This document shows, in pieces, positions 9,573-17,640 of a stretch of DNA of 64,000 nucleotides. Source of the stretch: Candidatus Binataceae bacterium (GTDB taxonomy: Bacteria; Desulfobacterota; Binatia; Binatales; Binataceae); assembly GCA_035508495.1 (NCBI GenBank), contig DATJMX010000041.1, positions 27,344 through 91,343 on the forward strand, written 5' to 3'. Both the position numbers and the translations under genes were made by a program. How positions within the stretch are numbered: position 1 is the first letter of the stretch; each line of letters begins with the position of its first letter. Below the pieces are notes generated by a model, which was not told the DNA's origin, did no database searches, and saw only the letters and a program-made list of their open reading frames with translations.

Positions 9573-10807
9573 CAGAGGACTGAGCGCTCGCGTTTTGGTC
9601 CCTTGGGAATCACCACCAGCCCCGACTCCGTCACGAAAAAGCGTTGGCGATCTCGATCGAGATCGTAGCCGATTTCCTCTCCCTCCGGGATATGAACGTT
9701 CTTGTCGATAATCGCCCGGCGCACGCGCGCGTGCCGCCCAATCTCGACGTAGTCCATTATCACCGAATCCTCAACCGTACTGTACGAATGTATAAACACC
9801 GAGCGGCCGAGCACCGAGTTACGCACAGTGCCGCCCGAGACGATGCATCCCTCGGAAACCGCCGAATGCAGCGCCACGCCGCGGCGGCCGCCTTCATCAA
9901 ACACGAACTTCGCCGGCGGCTGCTGGTAGTAGGCGGTGCGCAGCGGCCAATACGGATTGTAGAGATTCAGATGAGGCCGCGCATCGCGCAGGTCCATATT
10001 GGCATCGTAGTACGAATCGATCGTACCGACATCGCGCCAGTAGCTGAGATTGACCTCGGAGTCGCCGCGGATGCGGTTGGTCATGAAGTTGTATGCGTAT
10101 ACCGGCACGCGCTCGATCAGCGCCGGGATCAGGTCGCGGCCAAAATCGTGATGGCTGCCGGTCTTGGTCGAATCCTCGATTAGCGCTTCGCGCAGCACGT
10201 CGGGATCGAATAGATAGTTGCCCATCGAGGCCAGGCACTTGCCGGGCGCCCCGGGCATCGGCTGCGGCGAGGCAGGCTTCTCCTCGAAACCGGAAATCCT
10301 GAGGCCCGAGTCCACATCGAGAATGCCGAACTGATCGCCCTCTTCGACCGGCACTGGGAGTGTCGCAACGCTGACGGCGGCCTTGCGGTCCATGTGGAAC
10401 TCGATCATCTGCTCGATGTCCATCCGGTAGATATGATCGGCGCCGAAAACCGCTACGAGGTCCGGCTTCGTATCTTCAATCAGATTGAGGTTCTGGAAGA
10501 TCGCGTCGGCAGTGCCCTGGTACCACGACTCGCCCATCCGCATCTGCGCGGGCACAGGGATCACGAAATGGTCGGGCAGCATGCCACCGAATTGCCATCC
10601 GTCCTTGAGATGCTCGATCAGCGACTGCGAGCGCCATTGGACGAGAACATAGATCGAGTAGATGCCGGAGTTGACGAGATTGGACAGAACGAAGTCGATG
10701 ATACGGTACTTGCCGCCGAACGGGACTGCAGGTTTGGCACGGTCGCGAGTCAGAGGATGCAGCCGGGTGCCTTGGCCTCCCGCCATCACGAGCGCAAGCG
10801 TTCTCAT
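9572..10807 (-). CDS. glgC: Glucose-1-phosphate adenylyltransferase
   Basis: A 411-residue ADP-glucose pyrophosphorylase making ADP-glucose from ATP and glucose-1-phosphate, the first committed step of bacterial glycogen synthesis. The nucleotidyltransferase signature MAGGQGTRLHPLTRDRAKPAVPFGG is at the N-terminus, WYQGTADAIFQN and FGADHIYRMD follow, then GFEEKP. The C-terminal left-handed beta-helix (VSEGCIVSGGTVRNSVLG) is where allosteric effectors bind. It has normal length. No other glg genes are in the window. It is co-transcribed with the acyltransferase downstream. Confidence 0.96.
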   Translation of the reverse strand: MRTLALVMAGGQGTRLHPLTRDRAKPAVPFGGKYRIIDFVLSNLVNSGIYSIYVLVQWRSQSLIEHLKDGWQFGGMLPDHFVIPVPAQMRMGESWYQGTADAIFQNLNLIEDTKPDLVAVFGADHIYRMDIEQMIEFHMDRKAAVSVATLPVPVEEGDQFGILDVDSGLRISGFEEKPASPQPMPGAPGKCLASMGNYLFDPDVLREALIEDSTKTGSHHDFGRDLIPALIERVPVYAYNFMTNRIRGDSEVNLSYWRDVGTIDSYYDANMDLRDARPHLNLYNPYWPLRTAYYQQPPAKFVFDEGGRRGVALHSAVSEGCIVSGGTVRNSVLGRSVFIHSYSTVEDSVIMDYVEIGRHARVRRAIIDKNVHIPEGEEIGYDLDRDRQRFFVTESGLVVIPKGPKRERSVL

Positions 10808-11169
10808 TGAGGAAATCCCCGCGGCATCAGCAGTGAAGAAGGCAGCGAGCGCCGCAAGTATAAGCGGTTTGAAAGTCGCGGAAAAGCCATACCTGAAAGA
10901 CGCGCAAATCCTGGACCGGATTTGCTCGAACTCGAAACTTGACCCAAAACCGCATGAAAAATGTCGCAGCGACGCATATCCGTTACAGTGCGAACACCTC
11001 TTCGGAAGAATTTACGTTGATTTTATTTAGATTTTCCGCAAATCGCCAATGAAGCCGCTGAGGCACGTAGATTGCTTGAAACTTTCCCCAAGTGATTACG
11101 TCTAAGAAATCGACACTCGGCGTACTAGGCCGATCGAAGGCTTAGGGCCTCCCGGTAGGAGGGAGTAAG
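10808..11169. other. Intergenic region upstream of glgC and the zinc-ribbon gene
   Basis: These 362 bases lie between divergent genes. The right half is noticeably AT-richer than the surroundings (around 11000-11080) and probably holds promoters. A TTGAAA at 11076-11081 is visible but its best -10 partner is too far away to call. An AGGAGGG ribosome-binding site sits just before 11170. I see no RNA gene. Confidence 0.4.
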
Positions 11170-11475
11170 ATGCAAACAGCAGTCAGCAAACACGAGACCA
11201 GCACCACCAACCAGGGCATCGTCTATCGCACCGCATGCCAGAACCCCGGCTGCGGCGTTCAGTTCGATCTGAGAATTACGCCCGCAAACGCAGGGCTTTT
11301 GAGCGGCACGATGGCGTGCCCGCGATGCAAACGTCATGGCGGATTCCTTAAGCCCCAAGGCCGTATCGGCGACAAACTCTTCGCCGCCAAGCTCATGTTC
11401 AGGCTCACGGGCGTTGGACCGAGCATCCGTGACGAAGAAGATTTATTCGGCGAGACCCCCGAGAGCCGCTATTAA
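11170..11475 (+). CDS. Small zinc-ribbon protein of unknown function
   Basis: A 101-residue protein with an excellent ribosome-binding site (TAGGAGGGAG, about six bases before ATG). It contains two cysteine pairs, CQNPGC and CPRCKRHGG, which look like the knuckles of a zinc ribbon. The rest is unremarkable, with a basic middle and acidic C-terminus. It stands alone between promoters and a strong terminator, so it is a monocistronic gene. Nucleic-acid or protein binding is plausible, but I do not recognise a named family. Confidence 0.7.
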   Translation: MQTAVSKHETSTTNQGIVYRTACQNPGCGVQFDLRITPANAGLLSGTMACPRCKRHGGFLKPQGRIGDKLFAAKLMFRLTGVGPSIRDEEDLFGETPESRY

Positions 11476-11538
11476 TTGCTGCGGTGATCCATTAATGTTG
11501 TCAGTCCGTCACTCGATCCGTTAACCCATCAGTAATGC

Positions 11539-11577
11539 GACGCGCCGCCCGATCACTCGGGCGGCGCGTCCGTTTTT
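11539..11577 (+). terminator. Strong rho-independent terminator
   Basis: A perfect 14-bp stem (GACGCGCCGCCCGA paired with TCGGGCGGCGCGTC) with a TCAC loop is followed by CGTTTTT. It ends the zinc-ribbon gene; the hairpin may also stop transcription of the converging GST gene. Confidence 0.92.
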
Positions 11578-11600
11578 CTAAACCTCGCCTCGAAGTTCGA

Positions 11601-12242
11601 TCAGCCGCCGGCGACGACTTCGACCGAAACGCCCTCGAGGTTGTGGATGCTCGGCCGCTCGATCATCCGCTTCAGCCAGGCATCAACGTTCGCGCGATTG
11701 TTTCCAGCCACGTCGATTCCAAGATCCTTGAGCACCAGCAATCGCGGCGCGAAACCGATATCTGCCACTGAAAACTCGCCCGCCAGGAACTGCTGACCCT
11801 TGAGCTCGTTGTTGAGGTAGTCCAGGATCCGTTCGACCGATTGATGCAGCCGGGTGAGGCGATTCTGATCGCGCTCGCCCTCGGCCTTCGAGGCTTCGGC
11901 GATGAGTTGGCCGACCTGCGGCGTGAATGACGTATCCGCAAAATCCTCAAAGATTCGCGCGCGCGAGCGCATTCCACTCGAGCCGATCGCCGGCAGCACG
12001 GGCGGCTCGGGATACTCATCCTCGAGGTACTCATTGATAATCGTCGAATCGTAAATCGTCGAATCTTCATCGACCAGCACCGGAACCCGGCCGAACGGAT
12101 TCAGCCGCAGGAACTCGGGACGCCGATGCTCGCTCTGCGTCAGGTCGACCGGGACCAGATCGTAGCTGAGGCTCTTTTCAGCCAGCACGATTCTGACCTT
12201 CTGGCCGTAGGGGCAGGACAAGAAGTCGTAGAGTTTGATCAT
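11601..12242 (-). CDS. Glutathione S-transferase
   Basis: A 213-residue canonical-length GST. The N-terminal thioredoxin-like domain reads MIKLYDFLSCPYGQKVRIVLAEK with NPFGRVPVLVDEDSTIYDSTIINEYLE (the cis-Pro and glutathione-binding ST/DST region). The C-terminal helical domain has GEFSVADIGFAPRL, the conserved N-capping box. A Ser or Cys in SCPYGQK could be the catalytic residue, as in Beta/Omega or Zeta-type enzymes. It lies 11 bases downstream of rplI but is functionally unrelated to ribosomes. Confidence 0.9.
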   Translation of the reverse strand: MIKLYDFLSCPYGQKVRIVLAEKSLSYDLVPVDLTQSEHRRPEFLRLNPFGRVPVLVDEDSTIYDSTIINEYLEDEYPEPPVLPAIGSSGMRSRARIFEDFADTSFTPQVGQLIAEASKAEGERDQNRLTRLHQSVERILDYLNNELKGQQFLAGEFSVADIGFAPRLLVLKDLGIDVAGNNRANVDAWLKRMIERPSIHNLEGVSVEVVAGG

Positions 12243-12253
12243 TCGCCGCGTCC

Positions 12254-12709
12254 TTATTCCGCTTGCGCCGCCACGACAACTTTCAAGCTCGCCTCGACAT
12301 CGGCATCAAGCTTGACCGGCACGGTGTAATCTCCCAGCTGCTTCAACGGTTCAGGCAGCACGATTTTGCGCCGCTCGATATCGAGACCCTTTTCGCGCAA
12401 GGCGCGTTCGAGGTCGATATTGGTGACCGAGCCGAAGAGCTTGCCCTCTTCGCCCGCGCGGGCGGCGATCGTGAGCGTGATTGCCTCGATCTTGTCCTTG
12501 ATCGACGAGGCCGCGATTTTCTGCGCCTCGCGCTTGCGCATCGCGATCCCCTTCTGATGCTCAAACGCGCGCAGGTTGTTCTCGTCGGCCTCTGACGCGA
12601 GATTGCGCGGCAACAGGTAGTTACGGGCATAGCCGGCGCGCACCTTTATCACGTCACCGGTCCGGCCGAGATTGGGTACATCTTCGTTGAGAATTATTTG
12701 CACGTTCAT
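12254..12709 (-). CDS. rplI: 50S ribosomal protein L9
   Basis: A 151-residue bL9 protein of normal length. The N-terminal rRNA-binding domain has MNVQIILNEDVPNLGRTGDVIKV and AGYARNYLLPRNLA, the bL9 signature. A long connecting helix (FEHQKGIAMRKREAQK) follows, then the C-terminal domain with KLFGSVTNIDLERAL. The start at 12709 matches the family N-terminus; the frame is open further upstream without homology. It is the last ribosomal gene of the rpsF operon. Confidence 0.96.
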   Translation of the reverse strand: MNVQIILNEDVPNLGRTGDVIKVRAGYARNYLLPRNLASEADENNLRAFEHQKGIAMRKREAQKIAASSIKDKIEAITLTIAARAGEEGKLFGSVTNIDLERALREKGLDIERRKIVLPEPLKQLGDYTVPVKLDADVEASLKVVVAAQAE

Positions 12710-12749
12710 GTCTCTTTCCGCCTGATGTCGTTTGCCAAGAAAGCCGCGC

Positions 12750-13703
12750 CTAGAAAAAATCGCCGAAGCTGCCGGCCTCCTGGCTCGGCGGCTTAAGCCG
12801 CCGGAAATCAATCCACATGTCGAAAACCCCCGCGATACAGACCAGAGCCGCCACCACGACGTGCGCGAGCAGGAAATAAATTACGATCCGCACGATCGCC
12901 GGCACTCCCAGACTCTGGAAGTAAAATCGAATTATCGCCAGCCCCTGGCAGAAGTAGATCGCCATCGTGACCAAGAAGCCGTTGAGCGCAATATCGCTTG
13001 CGGCACCGATTGGAATGAAGATCCCGAATCCGGTCGCGAGCAGCGGCCAGATGAGCCACTCCGGCGTCGACCATCGCGACAGGTCGGCGAAAAGGCTGTA
13101 GCTAAGACGCTGCGGCCCGGTCCATCGCCAGAAAAGCCGCAAATTGAACAGGATCGAGACGCCCGCGACCAACAGCGCCAGCGCCGGGATCAGCTTCATC
13201 GTCAGCGTGACCACGCTCGCCTGCGTATCGGCGGGGATCGACGCATCGACGCCCACGTACTTGTAGAGTTCCTGCCCGCGCTGCATGCCCTCGGTGAGCT
13301 GCGCGCGCATCGCCGCGATAAGTGCATCGGGACCGCCCAGCAGCACGACCGCGGCAACTGCGGATGCCGCAAACATCGCGCCCGCAGCGACCGCCGTTAT
13401 CACCTCGAACGAGAAATGGCGCTCCAACATGTAGCAGACGATCGCCGTCGCGAGGCCAAACGTCAGCAGATAGGTGACGCCGCCATACACACCTGAGCCA
13501 AGCACCACGAGGCCCGTTGCAAGCACAACCGACAAGACTCCGCGCAGGATCGGATTCGAACGCCCGACGGCATAAATCAGGATCGGCGCCGGCGCGAACA
13601 GCATCGCGATTCCGCCCACCACCGGAATCGCGCCGCCGGCGAGAAACAACGCCGCCGCCAACGCGACCGCGCGAATCATCCCGATTATTGCCTTGCGCGT
13701 CAC
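12750..13703 (-). CDS. DUF2232 multispanning membrane protein
   Basis: A roughly 317-residue integral membrane protein with about eight predicted membrane segments (examples: AVALAAALFLAGGAIPVVGG, YLLTFGLATAIVCYML, IVIYFLLAHVVVAALVCIAG). DUF2232/YybS-like proteins are commonly encoded between rpsR and rplI, as here. Their function is not established; an S-component-like transport fold has been suggested. The start is uncertain: GTG 13703 is used because it gives a positively charged N-terminus, but ATG 13679 is an alternative. It is followed 40 bases later by rplI. Confidence 0.8.
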   Translation of the reverse strand: MTRKAIIGMIRAVALAAALFLAGGAIPVVGGIAMLFAPAPILIYAVGRSNPILRGVLSVVLATGLVVLGSGVYGGVTYLLTFGLATAIVCYMLERHFSFEVITAVAAGAMFAASAVAAVVLLGGPDALIAAMRAQLTEGMQRGQELYKYVGVDASIPADTQASVVTLTMKLIPALALLVAGVSILFNLRLFWRWTGPQRLSYSLFADLSRWSTPEWLIWPLLATGFGIFIPIGAASDIALNGFLVTMAIYFCQGLAIIRFYFQSLGVPAIVRIVIYFLLAHVVVAALVCIAGVFDMWIDFRRLKPPSQEAGSFGDFF

Positions 13704-13716
13704 TCGCCCGTCGCCT

Positions 13717-14079
13717 TTACACTCCGAGCGTCGAAAACGGCAGCAGCGCAATCACCCGCGCTCGCTTGATCGCGATCGCGAGCTGCCGCTGATGCTTCGC
13801 ACAGTTGCCCGAGGTCCGGCTCGGCACGATCTTGCCACCTTCGGTGATAAAGCTCTGCAGCGTGCGCACGTCCTTGTAATCGACCTTGAGGGTCTTGTCC
13901 GCGCAGAAACGGCACACCTTGCGCCGTCCGCCCGGCCGCCGGCGCATTCCGCCGCCCCGGCCTTCGCCGCCGCGTCCTTCGCCCGCTCCCCCCTGGCCTT
14001 CGCCGCGGGGGCCGCGCCCGCCGCCGCCTTCAGAGCGGGGACGATCCCCGCCTCGTTCGCTTCTTTCTTCGTCTGCCAT
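13717..14079 (-). CDS. rpsR: 30S ribosomal protein S18 with Gly/Arg-rich N-terminal extension
   Basis: A 120-residue bS18. The conserved core starts near [19 protein letters not shown] and runs through [35 protein letters not shown], which binds S6 and the platform of the 30S subunit. The core has the usual length of about 75 residues, but here about 45 residues rich in Gly, Arg and Glu precede it. The ATG at 14079 has an AAGGA site. An internal ATG (MRRRPGG) could yield the standard-length protein. The paired Cys residues are compatible with a zinc-binding C+ form. Confidence 0.93.
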   Translation of the reverse strand: MADEERSERGGDRPRSEGGGGRGPRGEGQGGAGEGRGGEGRGGGMRRRPGGRRKVCRFCADKTLKVDYKDVRTLQSFITEGGKIVPSRTSGNCAKHQRQLAIAIKRARVIALLPFSTLGV

Positions 14080-14097
14080 TTCCGATCCTTACATTGT

Positions 14098-14121
14098 AGC
14101 CCTTTTTAAAGTTAAAGGGCT
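14098..14121 (-). promoter_or_regulatory. Intercistronic hairpin between priB and rpsR
   Basis: An 8-bp perfect stem AGCCCTTT/AAAGGGCT encloses an AT-rich loop 18 bases upstream of the rpsR start. It lacks a following T-run, so it is not a simple terminator. A role in translation control or mRNA processing is inference. Confidence 0.45.
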
Positions 14122-14131
14122 GATTGATGTC

Positions 14132-14431
14132 TTAAGAATCCGCCGGGTCTATCGATTCCGCGACTACTTCGAATGCCGTCTCGGGCCGCTGCGCAGCCGC
14201 CGAGACCCGGAGCGCCCTCAGCCTCCCGACGACCCTCACCGGCCGTCCCGGCTCAATAAGCGCCTTGATTGCCGTCGCCTTGGATCCCGTCAGCAGCACC
14301 GACAGGCTGAGTTCCTCACCCGCCTGACCGCATTCCACCAGCAGCCGCAGGAACGGCGCGCCCGAAGGCGATACGCGAAATTCGGGCGTGCTCAGGACCC
14401 GGCCTTCGAGCTCAATTCGATTCGCTGCCAC
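14132..14431 (-). CDS. priB: PriB-like single-stranded DNA-binding protein (primosomal replication protein N)
   Basis: A 99-residue OB-fold protein. The beginning NRIELEGRVLSTPEFRVSPSG, the middle FLRLLVECG, and GRPVRVVGRLRALRVS match PriB, the homodimeric SSB relative that helps load DnaB during replication restart. Its position between rpsF and rpsR is the classic proteobacterial location. It overlaps the end of rpsF by 20 bases, so the two are translationally coupled. Confidence 0.85.
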   Translation of the reverse strand: MAANRIELEGRVLSTPEFRVSPSGAPFLRLLVECGQAGEELSLSVLLTGSKATAIKALIEPGRPVRVVGRLRALRVSAAAQRPETAFEVVAESIDPADS

Positions 14432-14903
14432 CCTCGGGCTCGGCGACGTCCTCGGCGCTCGCTTCCATCATAAGCTCTTCGGGCGCGTCCTCGATCTTTT
14501 CCTTTTCCTGCTGAGCCGCTGCCAGAGCCGCCATCCGAGCCTCGGCTGCTGCCTTGGCCTCGGCGATCCTGCGATTGCGCGCATCGATTTCCTCGCGCGC
14601 CTTGGCCGCGTCAGCATTGTCGTCGAGCATCACGGACAGGTAGCGCAGCACGGGGTCGGCCAGCTTCAGGTTACGCTCAACCTCGTTCATCACGGGCCCG
14701 GTCGCAACGTAGTCGAGGCGCACGTAATGGCCGCGGCGCTCACCCTTGATTCGATAGGCGAGTTCGCGCGAACCCCATTCCTCGGTCTCAATCGGCTCAC
14801 CGCCGCCCGAGGAGATAATCCCCTCGAAGCGTTTGATAGTGTCCTTGATTTGTGGTTCGCCCTGGTCGGGGCGAAGAATGAAGATAGTTTCGTAACGGCG
14901 CAA
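14412..14903 (-). CDS. rpsF: 30S ribosomal protein S6
   Basis: A 163-residue bS6. The core is RRYETIFILRPDQGEPQIK, GSRELAYRIKGERRGHYVRLDY and LADPVLRYLSVML, ending at about residue 95. It is followed by an Ala/Glu-rich tail of about 65 residues predicted to be helical. The start is the TTG at 14903: a near-perfect AAGGAGG at 14914-14920 sits ten bases upstream and the residues after it match the S6 N-terminus, whereas no ATG is placed suitably. It is the first gene of the rpsF-priB-rpsR-DUF2232-rplI operon. Confidence 0.93.
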   Translation of the reverse strand: MRRYETIFILRPDQGEPQIKDTIKRFEGIISSGGGEPIETEEWGSRELAYRIKGERRGHYVRLDYVATGPVMNEVERNLKLADPVLRYLSVMLDDNADAAKAREEIDARNRRIAEAKAAAEARMAALAAAQQEKEKIEDAPEELMMEASAEDVAEPEGGSESN

Positions 14904-15160
14904 ATTGCGCAGACCTCCTTGTGGATTTAGCCCCAAGGTTGGAGCAAGGAGCAATCCGGCAGGATAACATCACGAGGAATGGCTAACAAGGCGGTTCGAC
15001 GTATCGATGCTGGTCGAGTTTAGATCATCGGCAAATTCAGATTTGGCCCACGCGCTGTGCTTCGAGCCCTCCGCAGCCATGTGATTCGGACTTGCGATTG
15101 GCTTGCGACCTGTTAGAGAAGAAACGAGGCATCCCCGGCAAAAATCAGGAGGTGGTATCG

Positions 15161-16300
15161 GTGGCGAAATCCAAACCCAAGGCCAAGAAGGCCGCACCCA
15201 AGGCCCGCAAGATAGCTCCCAAACCCAAGAAGAAAATGGTAACCAAGGCGCCGAAGCCCAAGGCGAAAGTAGCGGCACGCCCCAAGACGATCGCGAAACC
15301 AAAGGCTGCCGCACGTCCTGCGGCGGCGCCGCGAGCAAAGGCGCCGTCGGGTCCGAAGATCCCCAGTTATAGCGAACTCCCCGTCCGCGCCGGCGCTCCC
15401 GAGGGCGCGGCGTGGGGCGTTTTTGGCGACGACGATGAAGTCGGAACCATCAACCTGATGACGCCGGAACGCGTCGTATGGGCCGCGCAATCCATCAAGA
15501 ACGGCAAGGTTTTCGCGCTCAATCTGCCCATCAACATTCCCGATCCGCCGCTCTTCACCCGTGGCAAGCATCAGCACACCGTCAAGATTTTCCCCAACGC
15601 CGAATACGTGCTCGACGACTATCTCGACAACTTCTATCCGCAGGCGTCGTCGCAATGGGACGCGCTCGCCCACGTCAAGCATCCCGTTGACGGCGCTTAC
15701 AACGGAATCCCCGACTATGAAATCACCGGCCGCGGCGGCACGCGCCTCGGTATCGACAACATGGCGCGGCGCGGAATCGCCGGCCGCGGCGTGCTGGCCG
15801 ATATCGATCGCTACTACGAGAAGGTCGGCAAGAGCATCGACTTCATCCGCGCGATGTCGATTCCGCTCGAGGATCTCCAGGACACGCTCGACGCGCAGAA
15901 GACCAGGATCGCGGCGGGTGACATCCTGTTGATCCGCATCGGATGGACCAAGTTCTACATGTCGGCCAGCCCGGAGCTCAAAGAGGAACTGGCGCGTGAG
16001 ACGGTCGTGCCGGGAATCGAGGGCAGCGAGCGCACCGCGCGATGGCTATGGGACAACCATGTCGCGGCCGTCGCCTCGGATTCGCCTGCACTCGAGGCGC
16101 TGCCGAAGTCCGAAGGCGAAGAATTCCTGCACTTCAGGATGCTCTCGTACTTCGGCATGCCGATCGGCGAGATGTGGAATCTCGAAGGCCTCGCCGCGGA
16201 TTGCGCAGCAGATGGCCGCTATGAGTTCTTCATTACCTCGGCGCCGCTGAATATCCCCGGCGGCGTAGGCTCCCCGCCGAATGCGCTCGCTATCAAATAG
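15161..16300 (+). CDS. Cyclase-family metal-dependent hydrolase with Lys/Ala/Pro-rich N-terminal tail
   Basis: A 379-residue protein. Residues 1 to about 65 are a tail of KPK, KAA and RPAAAP repeats resembling histone H1-like or mitochondrial-type sequences. The rest is a cyclase/kynurenine-formamidase-like domain: DDEVGTINLMTPERV, NLPINIPDPPLF, QWDALAHV in the metal-binding block, GDILLIRIGWTKFY and an SDSPALEALP block. These are putative metal-dependent hydrolases of amides, lactones or similar substrates. GTG 15161 is chosen because CAGGAGGT lies eight bases upstream. The substrate is unknown. Confidence 0.82.
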   Translation: MAKSKPKAKKAAPKARKIAPKPKKKMVTKAPKPKAKVAARPKTIAKPKAAARPAAAPRAKAPSGPKIPSYSELPVRAGAPEGAAWGVFGDDDEVGTINLMTPERVVWAAQSIKNGKVFALNLPINIPDPPLFTRGKHQHTVKIFPNAEYVLDDYLDNFYPQASSQWDALAHVKHPVDGAYNGIPDYEITGRGGTRLGIDNMARRGIAGRGVLADIDRYYEKVGKSIDFIRAMSIPLEDLQDTLDAQKTRIAAGDILLIRIGWTKFYMSASPELKEELARETVVPGIEGSERTARWLWDNHVAAVASDSPALEALPKSEGEEFLHFRMLSYFGMPIGEMWNLEGLAADCAADGRYEFFITSAPLNIPGGVGSPPNALAIK

Positions 16301-16329
16301 TCGAATCGCCCATAACAAAGTTTCTGAAC

Positions 16330-16357
16330 CCCTCTCCCGTTAAGTCACGGGAGAGGG
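16330..16357. repeat. REP-like palindrome (CCCTCTCCCGT type)
   Basis: Perfect 11-bp arms CCCTCTCCCGT/ACGGGAGAGGG around TAAGTC, between the convergent cyclase and monooxygenase genes. It is almost identical in its arms to the element at 54959, with a different loop. It may double as a bidirectional terminator. Confidence 0.8.
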
Positions 16358-16359
16358 AT

Positions 16360-17541
16360 TTAAGAGATGGAACGAAGGAATCGCTCCTCCAGCGGATTGT
16401 AGCCCGCGCCGACGAGCGCCGCGCTGCGCATCGTCTTGCGAGACTGCATCAGACCCATCGCGCGGTTGCGCGCTGTTCGCGCGAGGCCCGATTTGTACGA
16501 GGCCATCGAGCCCATCCAGCGCGCGGTAGTCTGAATGCGCGTTGCGAATCGCTGGCGGATCTCCTGGTACGTCGCTGCAACCTCGGCGAGGCTCGCGCCA
16601 TATTCCGCGGCTTCGGCCAGCAGCCTGACCAGCACGATCGCATCGACCATCGCGGAGTTAGCGCCCTGCCCGAGATTCGGCGTCATCGCATGAGCGGCAT
16701 CGCCGACTACGAAGACCGGAGGCCGCGCCCATTCGCGGCATCGTATTTCATGCAGCTCGTCGTAATTGACGCGGCTCCAATCCGCGACCGAATTGAGCAA
16801 GCCGGCTACTTCGTCGCCGAACGCGCTCCAGCCCGCGATCCATTCATTGAGATGCTCACTGCGTGTTTCTTCCCACCCGCCTGGCGGAGCGTTGCAAAAA
16901 AAGTACGTGCGCTCTCCCGGCAACGGGCAGATACCGAAGCGGCGTCCGTCAACGCCCCACAGCTCGCGAATCGAGGACTTGTCAACGGAGCGCTCGGCGA
17001 TCCCACGCAGATAGGCCTGATTGATGTCGATTACCTTCGCCGCGATTCCCGCCGCCGCGCGTGTCGCCGAGCGATATCCATCGCAGGCGAGGACGACATC
17101 GGCCTCGCACGCCATGCCGCTTTCGAATTCGAGCTCGCCGCGTCCGTTGTTGGATGCGAACCCCATCAAGCGCTGGCCGAACTCGATCTTTACGCCGGCA
17201 CACTGCGCTTCGCTGAGCAGGTACTCCTGCAGCTCGTAGCGCATCACGACGGCGCATCGATTGAAGGGAATCGCGAGATCGGCGTAATCAACGCTGCCAA
17301 CGACGCACCCTTCCGGCAGCACTGAGAACAGCTTCTGCACGGTGTTCATCCTCGCGGCGAATCCGCGATAGAGCCCGAGCGCGTCGAGCACGCGCAAGCC
17401 ATTGCTGTGAATCAGAATCCCGCCGCCGATGCGCCGAAAGTCCCGCGCCTGCTCGAACACCAGCGGCTCGAGACCGAGCCGGCGCGCCGCGATTGCGGCA
17501 GTCAGACCCGCCGGCCCCCCACCAACGATGGCGATTCTCAT
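16360..17541 (-). CDS. FAD-dependent monooxygenase (PHBH-like)
   Basis: A 393-residue class A flavin monooxygenase, which hydroxylates aromatic or other substrates with NAD(P)H and O2. The Rossmann GxGxxG is at the very start (MRIAIVGGGPAGLTAAIAARR). VLACDGYRSATR is the DG motif, and VFVVGDAAHAMTPNLGQGANSAM is the GD motif that binds the FAD ribityl chain. It has normal length and is complete. It stands alone, with a REP-like palindrome downstream. Substrate cannot be inferred. Confidence 0.9.
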   Translation of the reverse strand: MRIAIVGGGPAGLTAAIAARRLGLEPLVFEQARDFRRIGGGILIHSNGLRVLDALGLYRGFAARMNTVQKLFSVLPEGCVVGSVDYADLAIPFNRCAVVMRYELQEYLLSEAQCAGVKIEFGQRLMGFASNNGRGELEFESGMACEADVVLACDGYRSATRAAAGIAAKVIDINQAYLRGIAERSVDKSSIRELWGVDGRRFGICPLPGERTYFFCNAPPGGWEETRSEHLNEWIAGWSAFGDEVAGLLNSVADWSRVNYDELHEIRCREWARPPVFVVGDAAHAMTPNLGQGANSAMVDAIVLVRLLAEAAEYGASLAEVAATYQEIRQRFATRIQTTARWMGSMASYKSGLARTARNRAMGLMQSRKTMRSAALVGAGYNPLEERFLRSIS

Positions 17542-17640
17542 GAATCGGGATTACCCGCCGGCTTCTGAGTCAGCAAGTGCCGGCGGGAGGATATTTGGAT
17601 GGCAGCCAGCGATTAAATGACGAACTGACAGCGTCGCCCG

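Noticed and set aside
11076..11106. Possible sigma-70 promoter TTGAAA...TCTAAG before the zinc-ribbon gene
   Set aside because: Spacing is 19 bases and the -10 is weak, so I did not annotate it as a promoter.
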